Source: Dolomedes plantarius
Taxonomy: Eukaryota > Arthropoda > Arachnida > Araneae > Dolomedidae
Assembly (NCBI GenBank): GCA_907164885.2
Contig: OU015500.1
Coordinates: 52,713,033 to 52,777,032 of the forward strand
DNA length: 64,000 nucleotides
Direction of reading: 5' to 3'
Below, piece by piece: positions 60,020-64,000 of the stretch; within the stretch, counting starts at the first letter, position 1; every line of letters starts with the position of its first letter. The notes below the pieces were generated by a model. The model was not told the origin of the DNA, ran no database searches, and saw only the letters and a program-made list of their open reading frames with translations. Position numbers and translations under genes: made by a program.

Positions 60020-60560
60020 ACTTCAGAATTACCAGTAGCGCAAAGGCCATATCATGCATACCAGACAGAAAATGATGAAATAAAACGACAGATTGACGAA
60101 CTTTTAAATGCAGGATTTATTAAGCCTTCATATTCTCCATACAGTGCCCCAGTATCTTTGGAAAATAAGAAAGGTGAAGGAAAAACAAGATTATGAAAAT
60201 TTATTACCGAAAATTGAATGTCATAACAAAAACTGATTTTGAACCCATACCACGTATTGATGACATGCTAGATCAACTACCTCATGCAAATTTTTTTAGA
60301 CACTAGTCTTAACTTCAGGTTATTGGAAAATTGATATTCACGAACATGACACTGAAAAATTAGCATTCACAACAAATTTTAGCCTTTACGACTGGCGAAG
60401 ACTACCGTTTGGTTGGAAAAATGCACCTAGTGTATTTCAGAGAGCCATAAGAAAAATCCTAAACAAATATCAAATAAAATATGCCTTGAACTACTTTGAT
60501 GACATAATAATCTTTTCAAAAACTTTTAATGAACACATAAAACATTTGAAGAAAATTTTT
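60020..60560 (+). pseudogene. Gypsy reverse transcriptase fragment
   Basis: Pieces in two or three frames: QRPYHAYQTENDEIKRQIDE and GFIKPSYSPYSAPV (fingers), YRKLNVITKTDFEPIPRIDD, then KIDIHEHDTEKLAFTT and WRRLPFGWKNAPSVFQRAI (palm), and LNYFDDIIIFSK with the YFDD catalytic box at 60492-60503 (usual gypsy form Y-V/L-D-D). Frameshifts near 60195 and 60300, and the stop at 60561, break it. The enzyme would copy element RNA into DNA. Confidence 0.85.
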
Positions 60561-60609
60561 TAAATCTGACAGAAAGAAAATATCAAATTAAACAAATCTA
60601 AGTGTTAAT

Positions 60610-61270
60610 TTGCAAAAAAGGATAACATTTTTAGGATATGAAATTTCACAAGGAAAATACTCACCCCATAATGTTAACATTGAAACAATTAAAAAACTAC
60701 TACCACCAAGAAATGTAAATGAATTGCAAATATTTTTAGGCTCAATTAATATTTATCAAAAATTTATACAGGATTATGCGAAATTAAGACTTCCACTAAA
60801 TAAATTGCTCAAAAAAGATGTAAAATTGGTTTGGTCCCAGGAATGTCAAAATTCATATCATAGACTGAAGGATGAGTTAATTTCTAAACCAATTTTAACT
60901 TTATTTAACCCGAATTATCCTTGCCATATTTGTCGATGCCAGTCAAGAATGTGTTGTTGCTGTATTAAAACAAAAACACCCTCGTGGTCAATTACACCCA
61001 ATCGCTTTTCATTCCAGAAAATTAAAAAACACTAAAGGAACTATGCCATAACTTTAATGTTTAGCAATAATAGATACCATTAATAAATGCCACTGTTACT
61101 TGCATGGGACAAAATTCACAATTCATTCAGATCACTCTGCCTTGCAATGGCTCAGAAATGTAAAAAAAATAACTGTACGATTGTTTAGATTGTCTTTGAA
61201 ACTCTCTATGTATGACTATGAGCTAATACACATTAAAGGTAAAAACAACTATGAAGCAGACATGTTATCA
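60610..61270 (+). pseudogene. Gypsy RT connection and RNase H
   Basis: 60610-61035 begins ITFLGYEISQGKYSPHNVNI and runs through LQIFLGSINIYQKFIQDYAK to LFNPNYPCHI, the tether region. A shift near 60930 gives FVDASQECVVAVLKQK, with the first RNase H aspartate in VDAS. 61100-61260 has KFTIHSDHSALQWL, with another acidic residue in the SDH motif, and ends ADMLSRNPL, a common RNase H end. One stop and one shift separate these pieces. Confidence 0.82.
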
Positions 61271-61458
61271 AGAAACCCTCTAAGTCACTTTGTGTCCCAA
61301 TATTGTTATTTCCTAAGTACAGATGAAATTATTCAAGGACAATTAGATGGTAATATAAATAATGTAAAATATAAAATATATAATGGAGTCTTAAGTGTGA
61401 AAAAGAAAAACTTAGTAAAAATTATACTTCCGACTTCACTAAGAGTAAAGATAATAAC

Positions 61459-62338
61459 CTCAGCACATGAAAAATTTGGCCCCCCAGGTGTGAAAAAAGG
61501 TTAAAGCGAATTTCCCCTATTAACTATTGGCAAAATATAATTGTAGATATTTAAAATTTTGTTCGTTGTTGCGAAACATGTCAGAAAAAGAAAAAATCAA
61601 CTGAGAAGAAATTTGGACTAATGGAGCAGGTACCTATTGCTGAAGAACCATTCGACTTAATTTCAAACGATAGTGTTGGGGGTTTTAACTATTATAACTC
61701 GACAAAAATATCTTTATCTGGTAATTGATCATGCAATCAGATATATTTGGACATTTCCTTCCAAGAGTGTAAGAAGTGAGGCATATACTAATTGTTTAAA
61801 GAAAAGTTTCAATATTAAAGTTCGTAAACAGATACTCAGTGATAGAAATGCTGCATTCACTTCCTCTAGATTTGAGAAATTTTTGAAGCATCATAATATT
61901 AAACAACTTTTAACTTCTGCCCATAGACCTCAATGCAATGGAAAGAATGAAAGATGTAATCAAACCATAGTAGCAAAATTGAGATGTAAAGTAAATTCTT
62001 CTTCGAAAAATATTCCCAGGGCAAAAATTTTCGAGCAAGTAACTTCTGAATATAAAAAGCAACCCCACTCTGTGACTGGGTTTCCACCAAATTATCTTTT
62101 GGAACCATATGGTTCACCTTTGCCACCAATAAGTTCATTAAATTATCTACCAGTTGAGAAAGCAAGAAAAATTGCAGTTCAAAAGACTATTCAGCACCAC
62201 AAATTTAATAAACAAAGATATGATAAACATTTTGTAGAATCAAATTTTAAAATTGGAGACTTAGTAATGTACGAGGAATTTAAATACCTAAATTCAAGAA
62301 AACTAGATCCCCTTATTCAGGCCCTTATAAAATTTTAA
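61459..62338 (+). pseudogene. Gypsy integrase
   Basis: The zinc-binding part starts AHEKFGPPGVKKG, with a stop at 61502, and continues in other frames to CCETCQKKKK-like residues near 61575. 61673-62338 is one long open frame (221 codons) with the catalytic core: VIDHAIRYIWTFPS (first D), ILSDRNAAFTSSRFEKF (second D), QCNGKNERCNQTI (glutamate, ~35 residues on). The C-terminal part ends FKIGDLVMYEEFKYLNS, an SH3-like GPY/F-region match. This is the best-preserved pol domain and the reference for the 7999-8297 fragment. Confidence 0.88.
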
Positions 62339-62491
62339 GTCAACTTTCTACCGTAAACTTTGAAATTAACAGACCAAATAAATGTACAGGAAAGACACCG
62401 ATATTGTATATTCAGCAGGATTACGTCACTTTCATCCAAAAAATGAAATTAAATTGAAATAAAATTTCTTATGTTTATGCAGCAGTTTCTT

Positions 62492-62512
62492 GGGGAGGGG
62501 GGATAAGAAAAG
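62492..62512 (+). promoter_or_regulatory. Polypurine tract
   Basis: GGGGAGGGGGGATAAGAAAAG, 21 purine-rich bases with one T, 150 bases 3' of the integrase stop. It is the expected plus-strand primer site directly before a 3' LTR. Confidence 0.7.
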
Positions 62513-64000
62513 TTTTAGTACTACTTACAAGTAAAATTAAAATTGTAAAAATTGTGAATGTCAATGATGATAAGATGATGAAAAGTAAAAATTATGATAA
62601 GGTGAAATTAAAACTATAATGTGATTTGTATTGATTTTCTATTGGATTTTAACAATTGTTCGAATTGAAATTTAATTAACTGTTGAAAGAACTTTTGCTA
62701 CACCTGCATTTTCTGGATTATCTTGAAATTTTTATTACCATTTTTACAATGTTTTGGTTTGTTTAATGTGCTGAAATGTATGTTGTATTTTCCCAATAAT
62801 GACAAAACTTCAAAAACTCAGAGATCCAATTCTTTTGATATTATTTATTTGGTGCATAACACCAATTGACTTCACGTTAAGGTGATTATAACTTTGTGTG
62901 TAGTCTAAAACTAAATTAAATTATATAAAAAAAAAACTATCTTGATTAAACTTTTTACTAGAAATTTGTTATATGTGAACTTCTGGATCTTCTGAGTAAA
63001 CAACCGAATATGACATTTCTAATTATTTTACCTTTTTAATTTCCCTCCTTCTTGAAGACTCTGTTCTATCACCACTCAACTTACATTTTTTGGAAGTCAT
63101 CCCAGTTGACTGTTAACTTTTTGCACCTCTTCTACGTGTCAGTCACTCAAGGTGTTGAATCAATTTAATACATAAATAAAATAATGACTAAAGACGGACC
63201 ATGGGAAGGCCTCTCCATACCTTCCCTTTCTTTCGGTTCTTTGTTGACACTTGTTTACCCATTTAGAATTCATCAGTGAACGGATTACTTTTTCCTCTTG
63301 GTTGGCTTGGGTGTTAAAGCCTTTTCCTTTTGTGGATTCAGTGATGGACTACAGACTTCCTTTGAGCCCCTGCCAACCTAGAGTTTCAGTCTGTGCACTA
63401 TATGCACCAATTTGTTTATACACTGTAAAATTTCTTTTAGAGATTTCAGTTTTGGTTAAGATTGTGGGAATGCATGCGAACCTGCATTCCTTTGACCCTA
63501 ACTTAGCACAATTGTGCAAAAATCTACACAAACACACGCAAACATAGAAACACACCTTGAATCTTAAGCAAAATGTACACAGTGAATGAGTGGTATACAA
63601 GGAACCAAATTTGTTGTAAAGAATCTGTCATTGTGAACATATTTTGATAAATAAAGTGTAAATTATAAAAATATTTTGATAAATTTGAGTTGTGAATTAT
63701 AAGTAATATGTAGAAATATTTTGAGTTTCATATATGCAATATAAGTCGAAGGTATAAAGCAGTTCTAAAAAATAAACTATATTGGAATTGATATTAAAAT
63801 AAATTTATGATGTTCAGTGATTAAAGGTAAACGAGAAAAATTATCCCTCTATTATGTATCTTTTCTTTTTCACCTATTGGTGTATATAGGTAACTGTTAT
63901 CTAATTATTGTGTACAGTTTTATTTTTACAAACTTTTCAGTATTTCTAATTCATTTTTAGAGTTGTAGAATGGGGTTCTCATATTAGAACTACTTTTTTC
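62513..64000 (+). mobile_element. Probable 3' LTR of the gypsy element, running off the window
   Basis: Non-coding sequence after the purine tract. 63180-63620 is the inverse of 7561-7980, and weaker similarity continues toward 63760. Because the minus-strand copy at 6279-8825 carries this segment in LTR context, I infer it is U3, which would make the LTR unusually long (>1.4 kb). Frames at 63251-63600 are not recognised. Confidence 0.5.

Larger units (their letters stand above)
58150..64000 (+). mobile_element. Ty3/gypsy LTR retrotransposon, decayed
   Basis: Gag-protease-RT-RNase H-integrase occur in that order, the Ty3/gypsy arrangement. A purine tract at 62492-62512 fits the plus-strand primer before the 3' LTR. 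The 3' part (63180-63620) matches 7561-7980 inverted. Stops and frameshifts occur in every domain. No env frame was seen between integrase and the purine tract. The 5' LTR is not recognisable and the 3' LTR, if present, runs off the window. Confidence 0.85.

Noticed and set aside
61899..62165. Minus-strand 88-codon frame in integrase
   Set aside because: The plus-strand frame has the full integrase core. The minus frame is a shadow.
63251..63600. Frames at the window end as genes
   Set aside because: The sequence repeats inverted at 7561-7980 without the frame being kept, so it is non-coding LTR-type sequence.

Overview
This is a eukaryotic, strongly AT-rich, repeat-dense, intron-like or intergenic window. 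Dense Tc1/mariner, piggyBac, Helitron and Ty3/gypsy remnants, a GINGER/SCAND3-type integrase relic and long (TA)n arrays suggest an arthropod, probably an arachnid such as a spider. That assignment is inference. No intact protein-coding gene is visible. Almost every recognisable reading frame is a broken transposase, reverse transcriptase or integrase.

Under the transposons lies an older layer. Unique-looking AT-rich blocks at 1-2410, 13016-14450 and 15862-17560 recur in the same order and orientation at 22030-22720 plus 32498-34230, 35860-36686 plus 38029-38400, and 38370-39140 plus 40160-40930. I read this as a diverged tandem duplication of a locus of roughly 20 kb. A further block (8932-9900 and 39205-40100) is shared but sits at a different place in the order. 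Transposons were inserted independently into each copy, so each copy supplies empty sites for the other. The only exon-like host signal is at 34231-34463, in the second copy. The matching position of the first copy is cut by a Helitron.

Layout. 2421-6235: two Helitrons, the second with a helicase C-terminus and a canonical 3' hairpin-CTAG end. 6279-8825: a rearranged LTR element in which LTR pieces face minus, an integrase piece faces plus, and a tRNA-Ser 3' half sits at the junction. 10365-11735: LINE remnant (minus). 11736-12959 and 14451-15861: two Tc1 elements. 18884-19410: tandem repeat of about 190 bp. 20119-21065: hAT-like element and a MITE. 23374-28960: an inverted pair of Helitron-like repeats with a Tc1 (24154-25371) between them and a piggyBac (27144-28582) inside one arm. 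30380-32493: second piggyBac. 36722-38018: mariner-like element. 41032-43233: probable solo LTR holding a Tc1. 43473-44535: Helitron end (minus). 45047-46330: integrase pseudogene of SCAND3/GINGER type. 47425-48974: Tc1-like element with long IR/DR ends. 50700-52860: tandem repeat split by a Tc1. 53448-54614: Tc1 fold-back derivative. 56424-57604: MITE plus mariner. 58150-64000: Ty3/gypsy element with gag, protease, RT, RNase H and integrase, all frameshifted.

These elements do not form a pathway. Each encoded its own mobility and all are visibly decayed. The most unusual structures are the tRNA/LTR/integrase junction near 8290, the IR/DR element, the fold-back Tc1, the duplicated locus with its candidate exon, and several perfect hairpins of unknown origin.
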